Position numbers and translations under genes: made by a program
Source of the DNA: Lojkania enalia
Taxonomy: Eukaryota; Ascomycota; Dothideomycetes; Pleosporales
Length of the DNA: 64,000 nucleotides
Reading direction: 5' to 3'
Assembly: GCA_010094045.1 (NCBI GenBank)
Contig: ML986636.1
Location: 62,001-126,000 of the forward strand
Notes under the pieces: generated by a model
The model's input: only the letters and a program-made list of their open reading frames with translations
Database searches by the model: none
Told to the model about the DNA's origin: nothing
Part shown: piece after piece, positions 37,576 to 49,775 of the stretch
Layout of the letters: each line of letters begins with the position of its first letter
Position numbering within the stretch: position 1 is the stretch's first letter

Positions 37576-40017
37576 ATTAAAGATAGCTAATTAAGATCAT
37601 GTAAATATATAATGAGCAATGTAGGTCATGATGTAAGTTTGAGCCTCGCTTTTCCCCGGTATATGAAGGGATGATAATGTTCTCTTCTAATAATATCATG
37701 GCTTCGACTTTGTGTTTACGTGTCTCTTAGGCCTTTTGAATGCTTATATCTGATTTAAACCTCTACTACATTCGAAAGATTTCAATTAAACTTATTCATT
37801 ATACCTTTTTATAGTCACAGCTTTTCACCATCTACGCCGCTCTATCCTAGGTAAGACTTCAATCTGTTGAACTCATTGAATGGGGCAGAAGTTTCTTTCT
37901 TTCATTTTTATTATTTTTATTTTACGCTTCTCGCATGCGGTAAAGATAAAGTGCGGCTACGTCACTCGCGGTGCACATGTCTTGCGCAGTGCCCATCTAA
38001 ATGCTCACGTAACAGCCTGGTTGTAAAGGCCTAGGCACTATTCTTGCGAGCTAAAAGCTTAATGCCTGCCATACCCTCCTCCATCACTGCGCCCTCCACA
38101 TTCATAGCAAAGATGAGGTAAGTTCATAAGGTCTTCTATAATATATCTTTACTAAGCCCGTTATGAGTGAAAACCTGGTCCCTAAGCAGGCTCTGTAGCT
38201 TAGTAGAACTAAGCTGCTAAACAATTCTAATAACTAAGAAATTAAATTGTATTTAATAACCTTATAACTTCTACTTAGTTAGCTCTTTATAATTAATCTG
38301 AATATCCTTCCCACATACTACTTGCGTACTTCATAAACCCTTAAGAAGCCAAGGCACGTGATCAACATTAGTCATCACACGTACACCTCGACACTCGTGT
38401 AACAATTTGTCCTAGGAAAATCAACGTCTCTGGAGAATTCGCTTAAGCGCCCTCATCTCTTAATCGATTAGATTGAACTTAGCCGATGCAAGTGGAGGGA
38501 AGCAACTCTTGAAGGGAGCGGCTTAGTCTTCTTAGCGGAGGGCGGAGGGACACCTGTATTTATAGTATTAGTCGTACGCTGCATAGCCGCCACAGGGCGG
38601 CTGGGACAGCCTATGAACCAATCAATCAATCAATCAATCAATCTCTTAATCGATTAGTCCTAGGAGAAATATTCCTAGGAGAACAAGCCTAGGATGTCAA
38701 GGGACCACGCCATACGCTATCACGGAAACGACGATCCAAAACAGATTAACGTAGAACCATGATCCTGAAGGGATCACGGACGTGAAAACCTTTTCTTTTT
38801 TCTTCGTGCTACGTCTCGTTTCTAGTCTCGACCCTAACTAGGCTAATACTATCGCTATCGTTGCTCGAGCATTGCTGCTGAATCAGATCACAACACCCAA
38901 TCCAGACTGTGCAAATCCGCGACCCTGCGTCTCCCCGAAATATTTCAGGGAAACGTCTCAGCACCAATGGAACACAATTTCAAGCCACTAAACGCTTGCT
39001 CAGAAGTCAATCACGCCACTCTTCTACCGTGTGCTTAATACTGCAAAATGATCGCTATCAATTTTAATTCTATCACGGAAGTAGGCTTCACTAGTCGAGC
39101 TCTCGTGTTCGCCTTGAGCGCTTTGGAATCTAATGGCATATCTTATAAATTCTGCTTGACCATAAAGTCGACCAAAGACGATCATCGCCTTTGCTGTAGT
39201 TTTATCACTTTAGACGTCGGTGTCGGCGTTATGGAGATTGGCAACTCTTGCTTTGGTTGCCGCCACCATACAAACGATTCTATCCCTAATCCCTCGCTCC
39301 CATCTAAAGCTACTTATTAGATTTGTTAGTTGAGGGTTCTCATTCCAATGATGCTTTTGACCTTCTTGCTTATCGCGGTTGCGTGGTAAACCAACATACA
39401 CCTGCACCAGAACCATACAACAAAATGGATCGAGGGTCATGTTGTAGCTCTAAATCAATGAAACTGGCTACGATCTTCACCTAGTCGCCATATGAATAAT
39501 TCACTTCTTTGGCAACTTTGGTGTATCCGTATCCCGGCATGTTGATTGCGACCAGCTCAAAACTTGCTTGGTGGGGACGAACACCGAGCGAGAATCATCC
39601 ACATTTGACAGCCATTAGTGCCAAATCCCGTGGTGGCGAATCTTGTGTTCTCGGTTGTACTACCACACCTCAATTGGGGGGCTCTCACTAAGAATACAGC
39701 AGATGGGAATTCTATATAGGCCGTTGTTTTTCTAGTGAGAAAATCCCTAATCCTATATAACAGAGCATTTCTTAAGTAAGCCAATTCGGCCGTACCTTAC
39801 CTTAATCGCAAGATAAGCGTGAATGCGAGGCGAGGCCAGACAAATTTGTCAACACTGGTTCCAGCCCTGACCACCAGCTAGCAACTGCCTTGATACCAAG
39901 AACCTGGGAAGATGCGTCCGGATTGCAAAAACTAGCGTGGAATTGCTATATTCTATTACATGCGGGGAGGGCACTTTCCAGTCCACAATCATATAGCGTG
40001 GTTCATAACCGAGTAGA
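37576..40017. other. Intergenic, AT-rich in part, with small repeats
   Basis: No supportable gene. 38140-38330 is AT-rich and looks like repeat debris. A 17-bp direct repeat and a short ATCA microsatellite lie between 38455 and 38657 (separate entry). The ORF at 39048-39320 (90 codons with ATG) is unrecognised and overlapped by an equally open frame on the other strand, so it is not called. Confidence 0.45.
38455..38690. repeat. 17-bp direct repeats with ATCA microsatellite and CCTAGG cluster
   Basis: ATCTCTTAATCGATTAG occurs at 38455-38471 and again at 38641-38657. The second copy follows five to six tandem CAAT/ATCA units (about 38617-38642) and is followed by three CCTAGG palindromes; one more CCTAGG lies just upstream of the first copy at about 38411. 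The arrangement suggests the edge of a small mobile element, but no coding content was seen. Confidence 0.5.
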
Positions 40018-42345
40018 TCATCCAACTATAAGGACAGTACCTCCAGCACTAAGGTTGTTTTTCCCCTTTCTTGCGGCCTCGAGCGCACAAGAAATGCAGT
40101 CCCTGCAAATCACCATCTTCCGGCAGACAAGAATTCCCGCTGCATATATACGGCCCACCTCATTTCCACCCACGTTAACAAGAATCCTATCCCTGTCCCG
40201 AAAGGAAATACCGGCTTTTGGAGGTTCTGGTATGCTATTTTGATGAAATTGATTGACTGTAACATTGTGCCATCGCTCTGAACGCGGAACTGGGACCTCA
40301 TGCGGTGGTCTGTCACAGGTGCACTTGACGTCGCAAGCTAGTATCTTCTCAAGCACGTTTACAATGCTGAGAGTAGCTAGTAGAGCCCCATCGCGTCGTA
40401 CTGCGAAGCAAATTCTCTGCGGGTCGTTTCGCCAGTACGGCTCCGCGTCAATACGCATACTAGAATCATCCGAGGAGTAGGAATCGAAAGATAGACGGCA
40501 AAGCTCTGGCTCAGGATTGAGGTTCAGATCAACAGCCGACTTTTCACGCAGAGACGATCGCACACATCCGGACTGATCAATCGGCATGTCTAAGATGCGC
40601 CCAACGCCAACGTGAAAGAGCAGGCTGGTTAACCCGTCTGAGGACGGACGCAGGACAAATTCGGAGACTGCAAAGACGCCATTTGCTTGGATACCCATTA
40701 TATCTGAGAAGCGTATGTGGGTCCGATTGAATACGTCCTTCTCGGCGGGGTTAATTTTTCCGAGCAATCCCTCGGATGGCTGTTCGTTGAACGGCTGTGG
40801 AGGCTCGGTTCCAGTGACAAGCTCAAGTAGCAGACCGACCCACTCGCTTTGCTCAAGGAAACCAGATAGAGCAGAGCCCAACTTTGCCGCCCAAGCAAAG
40901 GGTTTGTTGCCCATGACGACATCTGGAGAGAAAGCAACCTCTAGTGCTTCATCGCCGAGCTGATCTGTCCGATTATCTGGTACTTGTGCAGATAGGGCTA
41001 TCGAGCAAGCACCATAGATTGTACCAAGAACAATGGAAGTCAGCCTACAGAAATTCCTCAGTACTTCGACGTCTTCTAGGTAGATCCTCTTCCCGCTTCT
41101 TTGACCATCATAGAATTCTTTAAATGCTTCTGGAGACCAGTCCCCATCAAGTACTGTCGGGAGGTAGTCGTCCAACGCCGGACGCATGATGCGTGAAAGG
41201 TGAGGGGACCATAATCCGATGAGTGCCTTGTGCCCTTCCCGGTAAACATTGTAATCGCTACTGCGAGGATTAAGCAGCACTCTGCCGCCGCGAGATAGAG
41301 TTGGCATCGTGACAGCTGATTTGGCGTGTCGAAAGCATACCTTCCAGATATCGGTCAGTTCCGCAGCGTCTACGAGTCCATATTGCCTTTGTAACTGCCC
41401 AAACGCCGCGTATGGAATGCTGAGCAGGGGATAGATCTGAGGCCGTAACTGCAGAGTTTGGTAAACATTTTCTGTTACAATCCACGGGTCCGTTTTTCCA
41501 ACTGCCGAGGTGACTAAGACGACATCCGGATAATCGTCCTCATGTGGAGGATTGAGGATCTCGTCATACTGTTCCTTAGACTGTACTGCATTCAGGAACA
41601 TTGACACATGAAATCCCAGCTGTGACATAACGGCCATGGTAGTCCAAACTCGGATTGACCTTGTAGGATATTTGAGCAAATCACGTCGATGCAATGGCGT
41701 GACCATCCATCGGAGACATCCAAGCAGAAGCCCCAGTTCATTATAACCATCGCCGTCGCTCGGGGGTGTGATGTTCGATTCGTCCAAAATCCGACTGTCC
41801 TCGGATGCTTTTTGGAGTAGGCGTTGTCGAAAGTTGTTGCAGTCTTCCTCCGCTGCCACGGCTTTCACCCAATCACCCACGCTGGCAATGATTGGTCCGT
41901 CGAACTCCAAGTCGTAGTCATCCTGTTCTGACTGCAGCAAACCATACGGAATGATATCTGCAAGGATAGAACTTGTCAATTGCTCGCTATAAAAGCAGAG
42001 CAACCCCGTCGCCAACGCTCGAAGGCAGTCGATTCCTGGATTCTCTGTGACGGCGGTTGACTCCACCGCCTCTGGTAAGCGGTAGAGCGCGCCTTTCTGA
42101 GCGGACAGCCCTGCGATGGAGCCACATTTCCGGATTTCACGATACCCGGCGCAGTTGAAGGAGCTGGTCGATACAAGCGACGTCTTGCGAGCGGAGAGGA
42201 TTTCGATGAGTGTGAGAGAACGCTCTCGTGCCTTCCACCAGCCGATCGCTCCGGTTGCCAGCCAAGCAGCAGCTTCGAAGCTAATAAGATGAACGCTGAT
42301 TTGAGAGAGCGGTCCCGCTCTTGGAATGTTGAATGATACATCCAT
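40018..42345 (-). CDS. Uncharacterised 775-residue protein
   Basis: A single long uninterrupted frame from an ATG at 42345. I do not recognise the family. The frame is far longer than chance allows, its composition is protein-like and the opposite strand is only patchily open, so it is very probably a real gene. Visible features are an amphipathic N-terminal part, an acidic middle (SEQDDYDLEFDG, PPHEDDYPD), and a C-terminal cysteine group: CDVKCTCDRPP and, some 65 residues later, CRKMVICRDCISC, which could bind a metal. There is no signal peptide and no clear transmembrane helix. It lies alone between two gene-poor stretches and next to a pseudogene. Lack of introns is unusual beside its neighbours. 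Confidence 0.75.
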   Translation of the reverse strand: MDVSFNIPRAGPLSQISVHLISFEAAAWLATGAIGWWKARERSLTLIEILSARKTSLVSTSSFNCAGYREIRKCGSIAGLSAQKGALYRLPEAVESTAVTENPGIDCLRALATGLLCFYSEQLTSSILADIIPYGLLQSEQDDYDLEFDGPIIASVGDWVKAVAAEEDCNNFRQRLLQKASEDSRILDESNITPPSDGDGYNELGLLLGCLRWMVTPLHRRDLLKYPTRSIRVWTTMAVMSQLGFHVSMFLNAVQSKEQYDEILNPPHEDDYPDVVLVTSAVGKTDPWIVTENVYQTLQLRPQIYPLLSIPYAAFGQLQRQYGLVDAAELTDIWKVCFRHAKSAVTMPTLSRGGRVLLNPRSSDYNVYREGHKALIGLWSPHLSRIMRPALDDYLPTVLDGDWSPEAFKEFYDGQRSGKRIYLEDVEVLRNFCRLTSIVLGTIYGACSIALSAQVPDNRTDQLGDEALEVAFSPDVVMGNKPFAWAAKLGSALSGFLEQSEWVGLLLELVTGTEPPQPFNEQPSEGLLGKINPAEKDVFNRTHIRFSDIMGIQANGVFAVSEFVLRPSSDGLTSLLFHVGVGRILDMPIDQSGCVRSSLREKSAVDLNLNPEPELCRLSFDSYSSDDSSMRIDAEPYWRNDPQRICFAVRRDGALLATLSIVNVLEKILACDVKCTCDRPPHEVPVPRSERWHNVTVNQFHQNSIPEPPKAGISFRDRDRILVNVGGNEVGRIYAAGILVCRKMVICRDCISCALEAARKGKNNLSAGGTVLIVG

Positions 42346-43573
42346 GATTAAGATGGGACCATTGGGACTGACCGAGAAGCGATTGCGGGGTGTCTGCGGG
42401 ATCTTCTATACGTACACAGCCTGCATTTGATGGGGCAGTGGGCGCACCAGCCCATGCAGCTGCAGGCTGCAGCCATGCATTGTGGCGATCAGAAAAATCA
42501 CCCCTTGTGCTGGAAGGCGTACTCGTAAAATTTAGCAGCTAAGTGGACCTGACCGAAATAAGAACGTAATTGCTATTTTGTCGAACTCTGCCGCCGGAGC
42601 TGGCCAATGACCGCATCGTAGGGGGGGAAAACTGACCCTGGGCTGTTGCAATTCCTAAGGTATTATTACAATTAGAACTGAGGCTGTTACGACCCAGGTC
42701 TCATACCGACAAGGAGAATCTAGAGACAGTATAACACCCGTTGGACACATGGATGATTGGCAGCAAGTCATCCTTGGGTCACGTGCCCTGCAGTCGCTCA
42801 ACCCGCGCGACCCGAGCACATCAAGCGCTCGACCTGCTCGACTCAAGCATATCGAGCAGTCGAAGTATATAGCAACCTCACAAGCATCCCTATGGCACTA
42901 GCGTTTAACCTCTTAGTTACCAATACTTTTATACATAAGCACGACCCTATACTATATTAGTACCCTTCTCGTTGTCGTTTGCTCTTCCAGTCACTCTTCC
43001 TAAGAACCAACCTAAGCTTTCTAGCCCACTACCCCTGCACTATCCGAAAGCTCCCCGAGCCATTATAATATGTAGAAAGAGCGTGGGCCGCTTTGTAGTA
43101 GAGGCGCTAGGGTAGGATTAGAGAATTGAGGAAAAGAGAGGAGGAGGCCAAGCAAGAGGAGGGAGAGCATTTTATAGACGTTAAAAGCAGGCGGGATAAT
43201 AGGGCGAGGAGCGATATCTGAAATGGGTAAGTGAGGGACTGCGCTAAGCCTAGAGAGGGAGTCACCCGATAGAGATTACGAAGATCACAAGCTTCGAAGA
43301 AAACCGGTACCAAACAGCAAGATCTCATATAGCTTAATTTCAAGTGCCCATGGACTACGAAGGTAAAGGGTGATAAATAGTGTAGCAGAGTTCAAACTTG
43401 CCACGTCTAGGAGATTTTGCCATTGAAATCGCGTGCTCACAGGGAGATATGTCATAGACTAGTCTTTTCTGAGCAAAAGGAGCCGTATGTATTGGCTAGG
43501 GACTACTAGCTCACAATCATATACAACATAAGCCGAAAAACCCCATCTCGTTATCTTACACATCGACAGGACT
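42346..43573. other. Intergenic with possible LTR fragment
   Basis: No gene recognised. A segment starting at 42685 with TGTTACGACCC resembles the 5' end of fungal gypsy LTRs; it is followed by promoter-like TATA sequences around 42866-42960. No matching second LTR, CA end or target duplication was located, so this is only a candidate. The minus-strand ORF 43107-43343 is low-complexity. Confidence 0.35.
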
Positions 43574-45473
43574 CTATCCTCGTGCCTTGATAATATCCGC
43601 TGCCTTCTCGGCAATAGCGTAGACCGTGGCTTGGATATGCGTCGCCGGGATCAAAGGAATAATACTCGCATCTACAACACTTAATCCCTTGACCCCATAC
43701 ACCAACAAATCATCCCCAACGCATCCACCCATGTGCTCAGGCATCATCGAGCACGCACTAGACGGGTGCGAAAACGAGGGCATCGCCATCCCACTCCCAA
43801 TCAACGTCCCCATTATCTCCTCATCCGACTGAGCTGCAGGGCCCGGTAAGATTTCCGTGGGCGATAATCCCGCAAGCTGCTTGCTGGCCCAGAGCTGGCG
43901 GGCCCAGCGCACCATTTCGGCGAGGATGGCGCGGTTGACGGGGTTCTGCATGGTGTTGTACTCAACGATCGGGTTGCCGTGCACGTCCTTTGGATCTAGG
44001 GTGATTGTGCCACGGGAGGCCGGGCGCTGTAGTGCAGCAATGATGAAGCCAGAGGGCGTCATGGGAATCTCGCCGGCTGCCGCATCCTTACTTGCTAGTA
44101 GGTCCGCGATGATAGACTTCTGTGCCTTGTAGCCTTTTAGAAGCGCGCGGTCGGAGTATATGGGTGGGAGGTAGTCGCTGGGTTTTTGCCTCTTTAGCTG
44201 TGCGACAATTGATTTGGAGTTCTTTGTTATTGTAGGGAGGGAGATGAAAGAGAGGCTATTCCCGTGGGCATAAGTATAGGGTTCAGTGCGCTTTGTGGTG
44301 TATTCGTGCCAGGCGGAGGAGTTGTATGTAGCGTTTTCGGACAGGGTGTTTGGGTTTGGGAAAGAGAGAGTTGCAAGGTCGTACATCATGAAAACGCCCG
44401 GGTGGTCTTGGAAGTTAGCGCCGACGGATTGTAGGTTTTTCTTTACTTGTATGCCGGCGGCCTGGAGAATGGATTTAGGTCCGATGCCGAGACTTGTAGG
44501 AGGTGGGGGGTAAAGATTCCGCCTGCGGCGAGGATGACTTCGCGTTTGGCGGTCACTTTGGTGGTGCTCTTGTCGGAGCGAGATATAAGGATACACCCGT
44601 GGCTTTTGGACCGGAGAAGGGGATCTTAGTGACTTTTTGACCTGTGAGGAGTTTCAGATTGGGTCGGCTCGAGACGGGATCAAAACATGCGTTTCCGGCA
44701 TGAGATCTTGTTTGTGCATTTGGGTTGAGAGAGTTAAGGACCCAGAGAGCCCCGACGGCGTCGCCGGATGCATGTTCCTTGGGCGTTGGCACGCCTAATG
44801 CGCGATAGGCATTCCAGAACGATTTTGTGTCTAGGTATTCAAAGGGCGGATACGCGGCATGGATGGGTCCGTTTTTGCCGTAGTAACTTGCGTCATATGT
44901 AATTCCGTATTCTTTGGCCTGGGATTCTGGTGGCGGTGTGAATGTTGTAGACTTCCTGAAATAGGGGAGGAGACCTTTCCAGCCCCAGCCTTTGTTTCCT
45001 AGGCTCTCCCAGGCGTCGTAGTCGGCCGCAGAAGCGCGATCAAATGCCATGCCATTAATGACTGAGCCGCCACCTACAACATTGCCCACTCCGACGGCGA
45101 AAGTAGCATTATTTAAGTTGGATCTGGCGCTGATGTAATGTTGTACATCAGGTCTTGGTTGACTGAATTCCCAAAGTAAGGGATCTGTGTCGACGGGCTG
45201 TTGTCGATATAGCCATTTTCAGTTACGAGAACGGTACCTAGCAAGTGTAAGATTCTAGATGTACAAGCGAGGGACTTTAGCATTCTTCCGATCTTTGCGC
45301 TCGCTTAAGCGGTTTGCGACTACAAGGCCGCTGAGCCCTCCTCCGACTATAACATAATCGTATTCCTTATTTTTAATACCTGCAGTAGCAACATCTTACC
45401 TTTCGTTAGGTAGAGCGAGTGCTCTAGAAAAAAGAGAAATGAGGAGAAGAGAAGTGTCGAAATGAAGCACCAT
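43574..45473 (-). pseudogene. GMC (glucose-methanol-choline) oxidoreductase pseudogene
   Basis: The whole gene is legible but broken. ATG 45473 starts a signal peptide (MVLHFDTSLLLISLFSRALA). An in-frame TAA follows at 45396-45398, then the FAD-binding [23 protein letters not shown] and a frame change come before GTVLVTENGYIDNSP. The frame shifts again near 45115, before the conserved GNVVGGGSVINGMAFDRAS (Rossmann/GMC signature 1 region). Two more shifts, near 44583 and 44497, flank REVILAAGGIFTP and GIGPKSILQAAG. The C-terminal domain is intact, with both expected His positions (FSHPSSACSM and ATHIQATVYA). Intact relatives are secreted FAD-dependent alcohol oxidases or choline-dehydrogenase-like enzymes. 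The TAA overlaps a GTAAGA, but no acceptor there restores the frame. Decay looks recent because codons between lesions are well preserved. Confidence 0.85.
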
Positions 45474-48400
45474 GGTATGAGGAAGGAAGTGAAGTATGAG
45501 ACATGAGGCTAAAAAAGGCTGGCGAGAGGAGGCACAAGGGAGTTATATAGATGGGTAAAGCACCCGAGGATCCGCTCGAACATAGGTGATTGAAAGCTAG
45601 TTGAACTTCCATATGGTCTCTCAATTAGGTATTCGGTGACGGATTCAAAATAGGGCCTATTCAACCGCGCCTAAGCCAGGTAAGGTTGACCTTCCATATA
45701 AAAATGTGCATGCTATCCTAGAACCAGAGAATCGGATTGCTCATGCCTAGTTAATAGTCCACGTGGGAATCCGCATTCTGTAAGTGCTTTCTCCAGTTTA
45801 ATTGGTGCCGACATGGTGGCAATAATCGCAATTGGGAGTTGCGATTGTATCAATATAAGACCCTGGCATTAGACCATGAGGTTTCCCGGGTAGCAAAACG
45901 GTTCGTAGAAGGTGGTGATATATATTGTTACTAACTTCAACGGTTGAAAAGTCGACTAGATCACGGTTGAGCCAATAGGTATTCGTAGGGATGCCAGGAA
46001 CACCTAAGCGAGCTGGCCGTTAAGACCCACATCGTCGGTTGCACTTCTTACTTCATCTCGTCTATTTCCCTCCATCAGGTAGGGCGGCTGCTGTGCCTCT
46101 CTTCTAGAAACCTGTCGACCTGTGATGGGCAGACAGTTGCGCGGCCACTACTTCTGATTAATCGAGGGCGTATTTCCCTTCGGTGTATCGGCGACCTCAA
46201 CTCAATTGCCGGAAGAGATCATGAGTGGGAACCACGTTGCTCGATGATCGACTCTATTTAGGTCGTCAGGACTATTGCATAGCGAACTACCATCGGATTA
46301 TATTACATCTCGTTTCGAAAGTGGCAGTGAGATTCAGAACTTCTCTACAAGTGTTTCTAAATTCTCCTAAATTTAGCGAGATCTTGTCGGTGAGGTTAGA
46401 ACCATTTTTACAAACTCAGAACGATTGTCACGAGAGGGTCCCTCGGTCATAGTTACCGAAGTTAGCGTCCATGGGACGGCTACTAGCCAGAATCTGGCCT
46501 AGGACCGGCTTGCGGTCCGCCAAGTTGATCTGGGCCATCAGACTCTAGACTCGAAGCGGGAACGCGTACAAAGAGGCTTTCTGAGGCCTCTGTCAGGACT
46601 TCGAAGTATGACGAAGCAATCAAATAGAGCATGAAGGAAAACTCGAGGTGAGAATCTTGTTCCAGTGCCGCACACAACTCTTGGTATGAATCCGTATTCC
46701 GACCCCGTGAATGAGTGATTGCTTTGAAGCATGACTTCATTTCGACTGCTCAAAATCTTGGACCAGCTGTCATATCTACATTCTATGCTAATTGTAAGTC
46801 TTTATGTATTTGTATAAGTTATGATATTCGGGATCCTAGGCATATTTTAGGTCTATCGTTTTCGTTCTACTCCAAGCTAGCGATTAATAATTCCTCGACT
46901 TAATATAAGATAGCTTAAGTGCCGCAGAATCACGATTCTACATTTTCAATACCAAAATTCATGATGGCACACCGACATGGGAAGTTCACTGCCAATGGGT
47001 CTGGGGTTTTGTTGACGTTAATACCGAGTGACTAGATCCTTTCTCTTCTCCTAAGTTCGCCAAGAGCTCGGAATTGGAATCCCGGACTAAAAAATATACT
47101 CCGAATTTGTAATAGGGATCGATTACAGTGTTTAGGCCGAGTAGTTGGACTTTCAATCACAGAGTTGGATTCCTAGACCGTGGTGCGAAACATATTTTAG
47201 ATGGCAAATGGAACTGATCATGGATTGCCGATTCCGTTAGAAGACAGACCGGACGAAGCATAGTGTTGATACTAAATACTTTGTAGTGCGAATAAACATG
47301 GTAGGGCAATGCGGTTGATTGATAAATTGCGTGCCTTATCGAAGATATGCAAATTAGTGATAAAAGTAAGTTGTAGAATCACCAATGTTGCCTTGGTATA
47401 TGAGATGTTTACGGGTTGACCCCGTGGAGTGGGAAGCAAGGTAAACAAGCGATCACTACTGCCGTAGTTCCGCTCAAATTACCTTGGAAGGAATGGCCAG
47501 TAAGGTAGTGGGCGATCGAAACGTGGTCGCAAGGGATAAATATGGTTCACTGCATCGGAAGTATTGTTGCAGGAGGGTGTCCAGGTAGGTAACCACGTGG
47601 GCATTTCCGACCCATGAAGTCTAGCTATTTCAGCAACTTCGGCGACGTTCGCTCTAGATGCCGAGTAAATCATTAGGAAAATTTTACGGTTTGTTGAACG
47701 CCGATACTTTATTGCACCCTCCGAGGATGTGGTAGCGAAAAAGATGCTCAGGAGGGTTTGGAATGGGCCTGGAGCAGGTCCCTACATCGGACTCGTAAAT
47801 GCAGGCGTAGCCGGTGTCCGACGGAATGCCGCGCTTCAACACGAACACGCTCCAGACGAAGAAATCCCGCACAAGACAGACAGAAGACGAGAAACAAGGA
47901 AAGGAGTTGAGTTATAGTTCGTGTTAGCTAATAGAACCCAAACTCCGATTCCACACTTGACTACGAACGGTATGAGCTAAGCTTCTTACAGTAAGCCTGG
48001 CGCCTCTGCTTGTAAATCGAGCCCAGTCATACCTCTAGGCAGTCTAAGTGAAGTATATATCTGCTGCGCCCCAGCTCGTTCCGGAGTTCTCTTTGTCGCC
48101 TGCAGTTTGGAGTTTCACGGCATGAAGCGTTGCACAGGCTCTTGAGTCCTCTACATACACTCGATAACCAATCAAAGACTTGGAATCCTCTCCGGACCGG
48201 GGCCTGAAAGGAAGTGTCAAGGCCAGTCACTCTTCGAAGTTTAGCGAGATATTGTCGCATTGAATGTTGACCTGAAGATGCTCTCGAGTTCTGGCCACTC
48301 GTCCAGCTGAACGGCCCATTGTACACAATCTCTTCGCATACCAGATCTCTTCGATTCGTCTGTCCAATGTTTAGCCGTTTCCGTTCACCAGACGCGGGCA

Positions 48401-49775
48401 CTGCGAAGCCCACCCCGGCGCTTTTCCCGTTCCCCGTATCCGTACTTAGTCCATCGTGTTTTCGTCTGGTCCATTCGGTCTCGTTCTTATTTCCTGGCTA
48501 AATCGTTTACAGTACTCGCCCCGCCCCCGCCTTGATAGCCATCTGCTCCACCCATGGACGGACCGCTGAATCCCGGCAAATGCAGCTTTCGTAGAAAGAT
48601 AAGGCCAATCTTAGAATAGAAGGCAGCGCCCATTATCTTCACGCAAGAAGATATTCTAGAAAGACGCGAGGAACGTAGTTGCTGCCTACCATGGTATAGG
48701 GGCGCGATAAAGAGCAGGGCCGCTGGGTGAAGGCTGCAGAGCGTGACCACTTTGCTGGCACTCTCAGTTGCCTTATCAAGACGATTCAGCGCAGCTGCCC
48801 CCGCACGCACGTCTCGCCTTGCATTGAATGCGGGATACCAGCCGCCTGGTCTTAATTTCATCCTTCGACCCATAACCAGTGAGCGCCCAGCAAACCTCAC
48901 CCCCTGTGCCCTCCTAGCACTATACGCGGCGTTGCATAGGGTTGCTCCCTGAGGATCCAACGACGGAGCTTGCAGTGGCGACGAACGGCAAGAGCGATAT
49001 GAAGAGGCAGCTTTTAGTGTTTTGTTTTGTTTGAAGCCTCGCCGATTCGCTGACGCCATCGGCCATGCGTCGACTGACATCCCGTCAAGCATTCCTCAAG
49101 CAAATCCCAAGACGACTAGTTATCTGGCGGAGTTGCGACAAGCTGCCAGCGGCTGGCTTGCCGACAACTGTGGCGTTACTCAGGCTCTTGGCACATGGTC
49201 CACATTCCTTGCGCTCTCCGACGTTGGCATTGGGTTGTGCGCAAGGCAGTCTTTACTCGCAAGATTCGAGCAATCAATTCCACGTTTTAGTGGATGGATG
49301 ATATATTGACCCTCTCCCCGCTGCGTTTCACGAAAAGAAGCTTGGGAACACGGCGTTGTTGCACGTCTAGCGCCTAAATGCTGACTTGCCTCGTGTTTAG
49401 CAATATGGATGGGCGGTACTGCAGCACCCAGTTTAAGAAGGTAGCAAGGTAGAGACTCGTCCAGCTACGGCACATAAGTGATGGCCATGATTGCGTTAAC
49501 GCACCCCGGACGCACTGCACAGTCGCCACCGCGTGGTCCTTATCAGTTCGGCGGAGCGATCATCTAATTCGACGGCCATTCTCGGTACAACCTTATTGCT
49601 TTGCCGGTAGGGTATAAACGCGCCACCGCCCTTGTAAAGGCTTGTGTTTGTATCACTTTATCTCTTGGGCTCTCGCCCCGCCGTACTTAAAAGGCTTGTC
49701 TCAGGAGCTGTCTTCGAGCTACTGGCGCCCTCAACTGAGCTTTAGACAACAGCACCGACAGCATCAATCGCAGAA
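45474..49775. other. Gene-poor region upstream of the permease
   Basis: About 4.3 kb without a recognised gene. Open frames at 46225-46752, 47479-47917, 48027-48413 and 48487-49309 are short, mostly mirrored on both strands, and show no domain or clear splice-joined continuation. From about 49000 onward the sequence is likely the permease promoter region. Confidence 0.45.
49540..49663. promoter_or_regulatory. Permease promoter: two GATA-factor sites and a TATA box
   Basis: Minus-strand TGATAA at 49540-49545 and AGATAA at 49658-49663 fit HGATAR, the site of the nitrogen regulators AreA/NIT2. TATAAA lies at 49613-49618, about 160 bp before the start codon. Nitrogen-source control of a fungal amino-acid permease would be expected, but such six-base sites also occur by chance. 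Confidence 0.4.

Noticed and set aside
39048..39320. 90-codon ORF with ATG on the plus strand
   Set aside because: Unrecognised, and overlapped by a comparable frame on the other strand; no promoter or splice evidence.
43107..43343. Minus-strand ORF rich in Leu/Ser
   Set aside because: The reverse of a purine-rich tract; low complexity explains its openness.
48487..49092. 201-codon minus-strand frame upstream of the permease
   Set aside because: No domain and biased composition; the plus strand is open in two frames over the same stretch.
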